From NCBI GenBank assembly GCA_035495815.1, contig DATJFH010000307.1, forward strand, positions 1-21,505: a stretch of DNA of 21,505 bases. The letters run 5' to 3'. Of the stretch, positions 8,978 through 16,540 are shown one piece after another. The stretch comes from DATJFH01 sp035495815 (GTDB lineage Bacteria > Acidobacteriota > Terriglobia > Bryobacterales > Bryobacteraceae). A program made the position numbers and the translations under genes. The notes below the pieces were generated by a model. The model was not told the origin of the DNA and made no database searches. It was given only the letters and a program-made list of their open reading frames with translations. Position 1 is the stretch's first letter. Each line of letters begins with the position of its first letter.

Positions 8978-10356
8978 TTGAGCAGCTCCAGCAGGTAGTC
9001 GGCGGCTTCCTTCGATTTCATATTGGACAGCCGGCTGACGATCTCCCGCTTCATCCCGGGGTCGTTCTCCTTGCGGGCCAGGTCCACCATCGCTTTGGCA
9101 TTGCGCTGCGAATGCAGGCCGTCCACGATCGATTTCTTCACCGCCGGATCGGTTTCCGTTGCGTACATCGAAACCAGCGCGTCGCCGGTCTTGGCGGCTC
9201 CCATCGAACCCAGCGCGCGGATGGCGGAACGCCGCAGCTTGGGATCTTTTTCGCTCTTCGCGATTTCGAGGAGACGATCGGGGTTACCGCCCGAAATCAG
9301 CGAATGCAGAATCTGATCCCTGACTTCGGGTGAGTTTTCGCTCTGGTAAATCTGCGTCAACTCCGCCTGGGCGCCATTCGATCCGAGAAAGGAGATCGCC
9401 TCCATCCGCAGTGGCTGGAACTTCTCGGTCCGGGCAATCTGAAGGAGGTGTTCCTTGTCGCGCGCGGACATCAGGCCGCGAAGAGCGGCCCGCTTGATCT
9501 GGCTGTCGCTCGATGCGGAGTAGACTTCCCAAAGGAGTTGCTGCTGTTGATTCCCGCCCTTCTTACCTGTCGCCGATACGTAGCTCAGGGCTTTCAACTG
9601 CAAGTCCGGATTCCCGGCGCTGCCCCGCGCCACCTGCTCCAGCACCTGCTTGCCGCGCGGCGTGTTGCTTTGCGCCAGCACGAACAGGGCGCGCTCCTTG
9701 AGCTTGGGGGAGCTGGAGGTCTTGAGCAGATTCTCGAGCAAGGGCAGCGCCCTCTCCGGGTCCGACTGCATGAGGCCGTTGATGGCCATCAGCTTCAGGT
9801 CCTCGTCGCTCTCGGCCTCCGGACTCATTCTCTGCCCGCCCGCCTGTTTGAGCTCGAGCTCGAGGGCTTTCGCGTCATCCAGCCACCGGCTGGTTGCGTA
9901 GGACTTCCGCAGTGCGGCGATCGCCGCCAGTCCGTCGTCCCGCTTGCCCAGCTTGCCTAACACATAGGCTTTCCAATAGAGCGCGCCATCCGCGCGGGAT
10001 CCTCCGCCGCCGGCGGCCTGCGTGAACATTTCCAGCGCCTCATCCCAATTGCGGTTGTCGAGCGCTCTTTGGCCCCGTTCGTAGGCGTGGTCCTCGCCGA
10101 AGGTCCGGCTCTTGCCCCTCGCCTGCGCATAGGCGAATCCGAGATCTATACCGAACCTGCCTTTGGCGAGGAACGGCTGGCTCCGCATCATTTCCACTTT
10201 TTCCCGCACCGCCTCTCGAATCGCCTCCGTGTCGATGTGGATGCGAGCGGCTTCTTCCTTCCGGGCGTCCGCCTCCGCGCGCGGAAATGGCTCCTGGGCG
10301 CGGGCCGAAGCGCCGAATGCCATGACAATGGTCAACAAAATTCCGTTTCTCTTCAT
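8974..10356 (-). CDS. Secreted TPR/HEAT-repeat protein
   Basis: The protein has 460 residues with a signal peptide (1-20, ending ARAQ). A charged helical stretch (30-60) follows, then a TPR-like pair (about 90-165, YERGQRALDNRNWDEALEMF). From about 185 to the end are HEAT-type repeats with recurring phrases such as LRRSAIRALGSMG and VKKSIVDGLHSQ. No catalytic motif is seen. The ATG at 10356 follows the anti-sigma stop by 11 bp with an AAAGG ribosome site 8 nt upstream. Its TGA overlaps the GTG of the next HEAT gene. Placement after a sigma/anti-sigma pair suggests an exported scaffold controlled by, or feeding back on, that regulator; this is inference. The repeat phases resemble the next gene, so the two may be old tandem duplicates in part. 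Confidence 0.82.
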   Translation of the reverse strand: MKRNGILLTIVMAFGASARAQEPFPRAEADARKEEAARIHIDTEAIREAVREKVEMMRSQPFLAKGRFGIDLGFAYAQARGKSRTFGEDHAYERGQRALDNRNWDEALEMFTQAAGGGGSRADGALYWKAYVLGKLGKRDDGLAAIAALRKSYATSRWLDDAKALELELKQAGGQRMSPEAESDEDLKLMAINGLMQSDPERALPLLENLLKTSSSPKLKERALFVLAQSNTPRGKQVLEQVARGSAGNPDLQLKALSYVSATGKKGGNQQQQLLWEVYSASSDSQIKRAALRGLMSARDKEHLLQIARTEKFQPLRMEAISFLGSNGAQAELTQIYQSENSPEVRDQILHSLISGGNPDRLLEIAKSEKDPKLRRSAIRALGSMGAAKTGDALVSMYATETDPAVKKSIVDGLHSQRNAKAMVDLARKENDPGMKREIVSRLSNMKSKEAADYLLELLK

Positions 10357-10367
10357 CGTTTCAACCT

Positions 10368-11120
10368 TTAGAGTGTTTGCCTCGGAGCATCTTCCTGACT
10401 CCGCACGTTCGAATTCACCACACGAATCTTGAACAGGATATTGGCTGCGTTGAGCCGCGCGCGAAAGGCTTCAAGCTCGGCCGGCGACAGTCGCGACGGA
10501 GCGTGCGCGATATCGAGCAGCAGCCGCTCCAGCTCATCCAGTATTGCGGAGACAGACGTCACGTCCATGGCCGAGGCCGTCTGCCGGTAGAGCCGCGTTT
10601 CGCTGATCAGCTCCTGGGCGCGCTGCTGTTCGAGCGAGATATCGAGCGGAGCCTTCGAGTTTGCGTTAGCCAGCTCGATCAGGACCATCTGCGAACGTTC
10701 GAGATAATCGCCGACGGCGACCAGCAGGATGCGCTCTCCTTGCCGGGCGTCGGCCGCAACCTGCGGGGCAGCGGGACGGTGCGGGTAGTAGCGCCCGGCG
10801 AGAAAGCTCAGTACGAGCAATACCGCCAGGGCTCCGCATGCCATCGCATAATTCAGCTTCGGCAGGCTCGCCCATCTCCACCATCCACTGCGGCGAGCCG
10901 TTAGATTCCCCTCGATCCGCCGCCAGACCCGGGAACCGTATTCCAGACCCCGCTCCGGCGCCGGGGACGAATCCATCATGTTCAAAACGCGCTGCAGAGA
11001 GCTGTATAGCGCCCGGCACTCCGGGCATTCTTCCAGATGACGATCCGTTTCGAGGGCGTCACCCTCCTCACCGTAGTAGTGAAATACCAGTTGCTCTTCC
11101 GTGAGATGGCCGTGATTCAT
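10368..11120 (-). CDS. Membrane-anchored anti-sigma factor with HxxxCxxC zinc finger
   Basis: The protein has 250 residues. The N-terminal cytoplasmic part carries the zinc-binding anti-sigma motif H28-x3-C32-x2-C35. A single membrane helix at about 90-109 follows, then a periplasmic part of about 140 residues that is helical, Leu/Arg/Glu-rich and without known motifs. In this family the N-terminal domain holds the partner ECF sigma factor inactive at the membrane until a signal arrives. Its ATG at 11120 overlaps the sigma TGA by four bases (ATGA), so it is almost certainly the partner of the upstream sigma factor. The inducing signal cannot be read from the sequence. Confidence 0.9.
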   Translation of the reverse strand: MNHGHLTEEQLVFHYYGEEGDALETDRHLEECPECRALYSSLQRVLNMMDSSPAPERGLEYGSRVWRRIEGNLTARRSGWWRWASLPKLNYAMACGALAVLLVLSFLAGRYYPHRPAAPQVAADARQGERILLVAVGDYLERSQMVLIELANANSKAPLDISLEQQRAQELISETRLYRQTASAMDVTSVSAILDELERLLLDIAHAPSRLSPAELEAFRARLNAANILFKIRVVNSNVRSQEDAPRQTL

Positions 11121-11692
11121 CTTGCTGTGCTCACCAGGGGCTGCAGTGACCTCCGTAGTTTCTGGATCGCCCGGAACACGCAGTTTTTAGCCGCGCCCGG
11201 ACGGCAACCGAGCACGCGGCTTACCTCGTCGATTCGCATGCCATGGTAGTGACGCAGGACGAATGCCGTCTTTTCGGCCGTAGTCAACTCTTCCATCGCC
11301 GCGACGATGCGATGACGAGCCTGCTCACTCATGGCCACCCGGTCGGGCGTGGGCCCGGGCGAGGGAAAGGATTGCATCGGGTCTTCCACCTCCGGGTCGG
11401 CCGGGCGGGCGCTCTCGGAGCGCCGCTTGCGCGACCGTACCAGATCGAGCGAGCAGTTCACAGTGATCCGGTAAAGCCAGGTTCGGAAAGTGGCCCGCTC
11501 GTCAAAATCCTCCAGCTTCCGGTAGGCGCGCAGCAGGCTCTCCTGAACTACGTCCTCGGCGTCCTGTTCATTGCCCGTCATACGATAGGCCAGAGAAAAC
11601 AGAGAACGGCTGTGGCGCTCGACCAGCACCCGAAAAGCATCCCCATCGCCGGCCCTGGCTCTGGCGACTGCCGCTTCATCACTCCATTCCAT
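11117..11692 (-). CDS. ECF-type RNA polymerase sigma factor (RpoE-like)
   Basis: The protein has 191 residues. Region 2 lies at about 22-90, with YRMTGNEQDAEDVVQESLLRAY and the promoter-melting part TFRTWLYRITVN. Region 4 is at about 128-182 with a helix-turn-helix around MRIDEVSRVLGCRPGAAKN. Region 3 is absent, as in all ECF factors, and the linker holds a Pro/Ser-rich segment. It would direct RNA polymerase to a small regulon, often including its own operon. The ATG at 11692 has AAGGGA about 7 nt upstream. It heads the operon with the anti-sigma factor and two secreted HEAT proteins. I looked for a self-recognised ECF promoter (GGAAC-like) upstream and found only weak GGAAT matches. Confidence 0.95.
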   Translation of the reverse strand: MEWSDEAAVARARAGDGDAFRVLVERHSRSLFSLAYRMTGNEQDAEDVVQESLLRAYRKLEDFDERATFRTWLYRITVNCSLDLVRSRKRRSESARPADPEVEDPMQSFPSPGPTPDRVAMSEQARHRIVAAMEELTTAEKTAFVLRHYHGMRIDEVSRVLGCRPGAAKNCVFRAIQKLRRSLQPLVSTAR

Positions 11693-11791
11693 CCGGCTGT
11701 CCCTTAGACTGACCTCATAGCGTAGCGGTTAGGCGTGTTTCTCGCCGATTCCTCACAATTCCGGGGCAATCCTGCCCAGAGGAGCCTTTCC

Positions 11792-11908
11792 ATGCGGCTG
11801 GACCCGCGCGGCACATGGCAACAGGCCGCCGGGCAGGCTTCGCTGGCGGAAGCCCTGGAGGTCGATAACTTCTTCAGCCGAATACGGTACCGTGAGGAAG
11901 ACCTGTGA
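11792..11908 (+). CDS. Possible 38-residue ORF coupled to rluD
   Basis: An ATG at 11792 follows a strong ribosome site (AGAGGAG at 11778-11784, 7 nt spacing) and opens a 38-codon frame rich in charged residues at its end (FFSRIRYREEDL). Its TGA at 11906-11908 overlaps the GTG start of rluD by four bases (GTGA), the same coupling seen elsewhere in this window. The frame is open upstream to a TAG at 11723, so a GTG start at 11735 (57 residues) is also possible. I do not recognise the peptide. It may be a real small protein or a leader whose translation feeds rluD. Confidence 0.4.
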   Translation: MRLDPRGTWQQAAGQASLAEALEVDNFFSRIRYREEDL

Positions 11909-12810
11909 AGCTGACCGTCCCCAAAGAGCGCTCCGGATTCCGGTTGGACCATTTTCTTCAGCCGCACTTTCCCGAACACAGCCGCTCCCGGCTCCAGGAG
12001 TGGATCAAGGCGGAACGGGTACGAGTCAACGGCGCCCCCGTGCGCGCGTCGCATACCCTGAGAGCGGGCGATGTAGTCGAAGCGGAGCCCGCCCCGCCTA
12101 CACCCTTGGCCGCCTCGCCGGAGGAAATTCCACTTCAGATTTTGTACGAGGACGACGATATTGTGGCCATTAACAAGCCGGCTGGAATGGTGGTTCACGC
12201 CGGCGCGGGAGTCCGGTCCGGGACCTTGGTGAACGCCCTGCTCCACCGGTTCGAATCCCTTTCGACTCGAGGCGGGGACCTGCGGCCGGGGATCGTTCAT
12301 CGCCTCGACCGCTACACCAGCGGTGTCCTGCTGGTGGCCAAAAACGATACCGCGCACCGCCACCTGGCGGAACAGTTCGCAGCCCGCCGCGTCCGCAAGA
12401 CCTACCTGGCGCTGGTCCACGGCGCGGTCAAAGCCGATCAGGGCCGCATCGAGAAGCCCATCGCTCGCGATCCGGTCCGCCGCGTCCGGATGACGGCGCG
12501 TCTGGCCGGCGGCCGCAGCGCCTGGAGCGAGTACCGGGTACTGCGGCGCTTCGCCCAATTCACTTTGCTCGAAGTCCTGATCGGCACCGGCCGCACGCAT
12601 CAGATTCGGGTCCATCTCTCCAGCATCGGCCATCCCGTGGTGGGCGACCGGCTGTACGGTGCTCCAGCCGAGGTCCCCGGCCACCCCCCTCTTGGGCGCT
12701 ATTTCCTGCATGCGGCATCCATCCAATTCGAGCAGCCTTCCACTCGAAGTCCCATCGAGGTCACGGCATCTTTGCCCCTGGAACTCGAATCGTGGATCGA
12801 GGGACTATAA
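11905..12810 (+). CDS. rluD: RluD-family 23S rRNA pseudouridine synthase
   Basis: The protein has 301 residues. An S4 RNA-binding domain lies at about 12-65 (LDHFLQPHF, then ERVRVNGAPV), and the catalytic pseudouridine synthase domain follows from about 78. The signature HRLDRYTSG is at 132-140 with catalytic Asp135, followed by KTYLALVHG and GRTHQIRVHLSSIGHPVVGD. The family isomerises specific uridines in 23S rRNA (RluD positions in helix 69 in E. coli); the exact target here cannot be told from RluC or RluA relatives with certainty. The start is GTG at 11905, with GAGGAAG 5 nt upstream inside a possible small overlapping ORF. The next gene begins 7 bp after its stop. Confidence 0.9.
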   Translation: MKLTVPKERSGFRLDHFLQPHFPEHSRSRLQEWIKAERVRVNGAPVRASHTLRAGDVVEAEPAPPTPLAASPEEIPLQILYEDDDIVAINKPAGMVVHAGAGVRSGTLVNALLHRFESLSTRGGDLRPGIVHRLDRYTSGVLLVAKNDTAHRHLAEQFAARRVRKTYLALVHGAVKADQGRIEKPIARDPVRRVRMTARLAGGRSAWSEYRVLRRFAQFTLLEVLIGTGRTHQIRVHLSSIGHPVVGDRLYGAPAEVPGHPPLGRYFLHAASIQFEQPSTRSPIEVTASLPLELESWIEGL

Positions 12811-12811
12811 T
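12806..12811 (+). promoter_or_regulatory. TATAAT -10 box overlapping the rluD stop, 6 nt before the VWFA start codon
   Basis: A perfect TATAAT spans the rluD TAA stop. The start codon of the VWFA gene at 12818 lies exactly where transcription would begin, and no ribosome site is present. This suggests a leaderless transcript. No matching -35 was seen; the hexamer 17 bp upstream is ACTCGA. Confidence 0.45.
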
Positions 12812-12817
12812 CAAGAT

Positions 12818-13750
12818 ATGAAAGCTTGGCCCGTCTTGGGGGTGATTTTTGTCTGGGCGCTCGCATCGGCTCAGCAGCCCGCTGCACAAAAGCCGGAGCC
12901 CATCGATTCGTCCGATGCCCGGATCAAGGTGGACGTCACCCGCGTGAATGTCCTGTTCACGGTTACGGACAAAAAAGGGCGCTTCATTACCGATCTGGGG
13001 AAAGAGGACTTCCTGGTCACGGAGAACAAGAAGCCGCAGGTCATTCAGGAATTCACGGCCGAGACCGATCTGCCCCTGCGCATCGCCATGCTGATCGATA
13101 CCAGCAACAGCATTCGCGACCGCTTCAAGTTCGAGCAGGAGGCCGCCGTCGAGTTCATCAACAGCGTCATCCGGCCCCGTGAGGACAAAGCTATGGTCGT
13201 CAGCTTCGATAGCTCGGCAGAGCTGGTTTCAGACCTCAGCGACAGTCCGGAGAAGCTGGCCAAGGCCATCCGCGACCTGCGCCCCGGCGGCGGCACTGCG
13301 CTCTACGACGCCATTTACTTCGCCTGCCGCGACCGGCTGCAGTACGACCAGCCCCGCCACAAATTCCGCCGCGCCATTATCATCGTCAGTGACGGAGACG
13401 ATAATCACAGCCGGGTCACACGCGACCAGGCGCTGGAGATGGCGCAAAAGGCCGACGTTGTGATTTACGGAATCTCGACCAACATCTCCCGAATCGAAGG
13501 TGACGGTGACAAGGTGCTGAAGTATCTCTCGTCGGAGACCGGGGGACAGGCATTCTTCCCCTTCAAGGTGTCGGACATGGCGCAGCACTTCGAGAACATC
13601 GCCAACGAGCTTCGCCGGCAGTACAACATCTTCTACCGGCCGGAGCCGCTGAAGACCGACGGTCTTTATCACGCGATCGGTTTGAAGGTCAACGGCCGCA
13701 AGGATCTGGTTGTGCGGGCGCGCAAGGGTTATTATGCGCCGCGCATGTAG
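12818..13750 (+). CDS. Secreted VWFA-domain protein of the acidobacterial type
   Basis: The protein has 310 residues with a signal peptide (about 1-18, ending ASAQ). It fits the acidobacterial VWFA-related family (TIGR03436 type). A short N-terminal beta domain (about 38-82, VNVLFTVTDKKGRFITDL) precedes the von Willebrand A domain. The metal-ion-dependent adhesion site is complete: D94-T-S96-N-S98, T160 and SDGDD at 191-195 (D192). It also ends in the typical YNIFYRPE and RKGYYAPR phrases. Such domains bind protein partners through a divalent metal; the role in these bacteria is unknown. It starts 7 bp after rluD without a ribosome site but behind a TATAAT box. A longer in-frame extension upstream would overlap rluD and lacks a signal peptide. 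Confidence 0.9.
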   Translation: MKAWPVLGVIFVWALASAQQPAAQKPEPIDSSDARIKVDVTRVNVLFTVTDKKGRFITDLGKEDFLVTENKKPQVIQEFTAETDLPLRIAMLIDTSNSIRDRFKFEQEAAVEFINSVIRPREDKAMVVSFDSSAELVSDLSDSPEKLAKAIRDLRPGGGTALYDAIYFACRDRLQYDQPRHKFRRAIIIVSDGDDNHSRVTRDQALEMAQKADVVIYGISTNISRIEGDGDKVLKYLSSETGGQAFFPFKVSDMAQHFENIANELRRQYNIFYRPEPLKTDGLYHAIGLKVNGRKDLVVRARKGYYAPRM

Positions 13751-13802
13751 CCGGGCTTGGGCTGACCTGCGACTGTTTTAAACTGAAAATCGGGGATACG
13801 TT

Positions 13803-14972
13803 ATGGCGCCAAAACCACACCTGGCCGAAGCGCTTGCGGCCGCACGCGAGCGGACCGACGAGTTATTTGGATTGCTGGTTCCCGACGCAATGTACGACAG
13901 GCCCATTCCGGAGCGGCATCGGAACATTTTCTACCTCGGACATCTCGAGGCATTCGACTGGAACCTGATCTGCCGCCGGGGGATGGACCAGCCTTCCTTC
14001 CATCCCGAATTCGACAAGCTCTTCGAATTCGGCATCGACCCTCCAATTGGACGCCTGCCCGAAGACAAGCCCTCGGATTGGCCAGCGGTGGCCGAGGTTC
14101 ATCGCTACAACCAGCGGGTTCGCGAAGGCATCGACCGCGCGCTCATCAGCGGCGGCGCCCCCGAGCAATATTGGCACGTCGCCATCGAGCACCGGCTGAT
14201 GCATGCCGAAACTTTCGCTTACATGCTGCACAACCTGGATCCGAACCGGAAGCTGGCGCCCGCCGGGTCGGAGCCGGTCCTTGCCGGAGCGCCCGCCACT
14301 CCCACGAGCATCGAGGTTCCGGCAGGGATCGCGGTACTGGGCAAGCGGCGTGGAAACGGTTTCGGCTGGGACAACGAATTCGAAGAACACTGCGCCCGGA
14401 TCCCCGCGTTCGCCATGGACAAGTACAAGGTCACCAATGGCCAGTATCTGGAGTTCGTCAAGCGCGGCGCGTCCGCTCCGTTCTTCTGGGTCCGCCGCGG
14501 CGGGGAATGGTTCCAGCGGACGATGTTCGGCGCCGTGCCACTGCCGCTCGAATGGCCGGTCTACGTCACTCAGGAAGAGGCCACCGCGTTTGCTCTTTGG
14601 TCAGGCAAGGCGCTTCCCACCGAAGCCCAGTTTCACCGGGCGATGGATCGATCCCCGAACGGCGGCGGCAATTACGATTTCCGCTCCTGGGATCCGGTCC
14701 CCGTCACCGCCGGGGCTGAGAAAGGGTTCGCCCAACTTCGCGGCAACGGCTGGGAATGGACCTCGACCGTGTTCGAACCTTTTTCGGGCTTCGAGCCGTT
14801 CCCCTTTTATCCGGGGTACTCGGCCAATTTTTTTGACGGCCAGCATTACGTGCTGAAGGGCGCCTCCGCGCGCACGGCCGCCTGCTTCCTGCGGCCTTCC
14901 TTTCGGAACTGGTTCCGGCCCAATTATCCCTACGTTTACGCCGGCTTCCGCTGCGTTGAAAACCGGGCCTGA
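13803..14972 (+). CDS. EgtB-like SUMF1/DinB non-heme iron enzyme
   Basis: The protein has 389 residues. It joins an N-terminal DinB-like helical domain (about 1-145) to a C-terminal formylglycine-generating-enzyme (SUMF1) fold (about 168-386, with GNGWEWTSTVF at 314-324 and YAGFRC at 379-384). H47, H130 and H134 (HRLMHAE) fit the three-His iron site of EgtB sulfoxide synthases, in nearly the same spacing as mycobacterial EgtB (51/134/138). EgtB joins a thiol donor to hercynine in ergothioneine synthesis using O2. The paired catalytic cysteines of true FGE are missing: only C361 lies in the relevant strand, followed by RPSFRN rather than a second Cys. No egtD lies nearby, so the substrate is unknown. 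The ATG follows GGGGA. The neighbour 46 bp downstream is a Cys-type sulfatase. Confidence 0.82.
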   Translation: MAPKPHLAEALAAARERTDELFGLLVPDAMYDRPIPERHRNIFYLGHLEAFDWNLICRRGMDQPSFHPEFDKLFEFGIDPPIGRLPEDKPSDWPAVAEVHRYNQRVREGIDRALISGGAPEQYWHVAIEHRLMHAETFAYMLHNLDPNRKLAPAGSEPVLAGAPATPTSIEVPAGIAVLGKRRGNGFGWDNEFEEHCARIPAFAMDKYKVTNGQYLEFVKRGASAPFFWVRRGGEWFQRTMFGAVPLPLEWPVYVTQEEATAFALWSGKALPTEAQFHRAMDRSPNGGGNYDFRSWDPVPVTAGAEKGFAQLRGNGWEWTSTVFEPFSGFEPFPFYPGYSANFFDGQHYVLKGASARTAACFLRPSFRNWFRPNYPYVYAGFRCVENRA

Positions 14973-15018
14973 ATCATCCTCCTGCCGGTGTTACGATAAG
15001 ATCGCTTTGAAAAACTCC

Positions 15019-16464
15019 ATGAATCGACGAGCCTTTTTGAGGCGTGTGGCCGGCGCCGCTTCTCTACCCGCGTTTTCCGCCGCCGCGGGAGAGAAACCGA
15101 ACATCCTCTACATCATGGCGGACGATCACGCTTCACATGCCATCGGCGCGTACGGAAGCCGCATCAACCGCACTCCCAACATCGACCGGATCGCAAAAGA
15201 GGGCATTCGGTTCGACAACTGTTTCTGCACGAATTCCATCTGCACGCCGAGCCGCGGCGTGATCCTGACCGGCCAATACAGCCACATCACCGGAATCAAG
15301 ACGCTGGCCGACAGCCTGGATCCGGAGCGGCAGAACGTCGCCAAACTGCTGCGGGGCGCCGGATACCAAACCGGATTCGTCGGCAAGTGGCATCTCAAGA
15401 ACGATCCCAGCGGGTTCGACTACTGGATCATGCTGCCCGGCCAGGGGCTCTATCACAATCCCGTCATGATCGAGATGGGCAAGAAGAAGCAGCTTCAGGG
15501 CTATGCCACCGACCTGATCACCGACTACACGCTCGACTATCTCAAGAAGCGCGACAAGAGCAGGCCGTTTTTCCTGATGTGCCATCACAAGGCGCCGCAT
15601 CGGCCCTGGCAGCCCGACGCCAAACACGCCAATATGTTCGAGGGTGAGACTATTCCGGAGCCCGCCAATCTCTACGACCACTACGAGAACCGCTCGCAGG
15701 CCGCGGCGAACGCCACCTTGAAAGTCGGCGAGAATATGAACAAGACCGATCTGAAGCGCGACATCCCGCCGGACCTCAAGGGCGACGCGCTTCGCAAATG
15801 GGCTTATCAGTACTACATCAAGGACTATCTGCGCTGCATCGCGTCGGTGGACGACAACATCGGCCGCGTGCTGGATTACCTGGATTCGGAAGGCTTGAGC
15901 AAAAACACCATCGTGATCTATACCTCCGATCAGGGCTTCTTCCTCGGGGATCACGGGTATTTCGACAAGCGTTTCATGTATGAGGAGAGCCTGCGGATGC
16001 CATTGGTGGCGCGCTACCCGGGAGTGATCAAGCCCGGGTCGGTGAACAAGGACCTGGCGCTCAATCTCGACTTCGCCGAGACTTTTCTCGACTATGCCGG
16101 CGCGAAGATTCCGGCGGACATGCAGGGTCGCAGCATGCGTCCATTGCTCGAGGGCCGCACACCGAAGGATTGGCGTCAGACGATGTATTACCGCTACTGG
16201 ATGCACCTGGCGGACCACGGCGTCCCGGCCCACTACGGGGTGCGGACGAAGCAGTACAAGCTGATCTACTATTACGGCCGCGCGCTGGGCTCAGCCGGAG
16301 CGATCGACAAGGACACGCCGCCCGAGTGGGAATTGTTCGACGTCGTCAAAGACCCGCATGAGATGCGCAATATCTACGGCGATCCGAAAATGGCGGGCGT
16401 GGTGAAGAAGCTGAAGGCCGAAATGGAGCGCCTGCAGCGCGAATACAAAGATACACCGGCGTAG
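15019..16464 (+). CDS. Tat-exported sulfatase (Cys-type, formylglycine-dependent)
   Basis: The protein has 481 residues and acts outside the cytoplasmic membrane, hydrolysing sulfate esters of an unknown substrate, probably a sulfated glycan. A Tat signal opens it (NRRAFLRRVAG, about 1-23). Metal ligands D35-D36 (MADDH) and D304-Q305 (TSDQG) are present. The sulfatase signature C75-T-P-S-R79 carries the Cys that must be converted to formylglycine, and K123/H125 (GKWH) and H194 support the site. The start at 15019 was chosen because it begins the Tat signal; the frame is open 21 codons further back into the EgtB-like gene. Cys-type sulfatases need an FGE or an anaerobic maturase; the upstream SUMF1-fold gene lacks the FGE cysteine pair. 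The sulfatase subfamily was not determined. Confidence 0.92.
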   Translation: MNRRAFLRRVAGAASLPAFSAAAGEKPNILYIMADDHASHAIGAYGSRINRTPNIDRIAKEGIRFDNCFCTNSICTPSRGVILTGQYSHITGIKTLADSLDPERQNVAKLLRGAGYQTGFVGKWHLKNDPSGFDYWIMLPGQGLYHNPVMIEMGKKKQLQGYATDLITDYTLDYLKKRDKSRPFFLMCHHKAPHRPWQPDAKHANMFEGETIPEPANLYDHYENRSQAAANATLKVGENMNKTDLKRDIPPDLKGDALRKWAYQYYIKDYLRCIASVDDNIGRVLDYLDSEGLSKNTIVIYTSDQGFFLGDHGYFDKRFMYEESLRMPLVARYPGVIKPGSVNKDLALNLDFAETFLDYAGAKIPADMQGRSMRPLLEGRTPKDWRQTMYYRYWMHLADHGVPAHYGVRTKQYKLIYYYGRALGSAGAIDKDTPPEWELFDVVKDPHEMRNIYGDPKMAGVVKKLKAEMERLQREYKDTPA

Positions 16465-16470
16465 CGGAGT

Positions 16471-16522
16471 GGCGGAAATCTGGTTCCGCCCTGGAAGCGC
16501 GGCGTCCAGATTCTGGACGCCG
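16471..16522. terminator. Two tandem hairpins between the convergent sulfatase and sodC genes
   Basis: Hairpin 1 is GGCGGAA / 6-nt loop / TTCCGCC at 16471-16490, a perfect 7-bp stem. Hairpin 2 is CGGCGTCCAG / ATT / CTGGACGCCG at 16500-16522, a perfect 10-bp stem. Both lie in the 76-bp gap between stop codons facing each other, so they could serve both directions. Neither is followed by a T-run, so they are not classic intrinsic terminators. Transcript-end protection or Rho-aided termination is possible. Confidence 0.5.
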
Positions 16523-16540
16523 GTTCGCTGGAGCGGCGAG

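Noticed and set aside
11693..11791. An ECF-type autoregulated promoter (GGAAT-like) before the sigma gene
   Set aside because: Two GGAAT words occur on the minus strand, but neither has a convincing -10 partner at ECF spacing, so I could not choose one.
11704..12726. A minus-strand open frame of 340 codons opposite rluD
   Set aside because: The plus strand carries the complete HRLDRYTSG pseudouridine synthase signature; the opposite frame shows no domain.
13803..14972. Calling the SUMF1-fold gene a formylglycine-generating enzyme because a sulfatase follows
   Set aside because: The FGE cysteine pair is absent and the EgtB-type three-His iron site is present.
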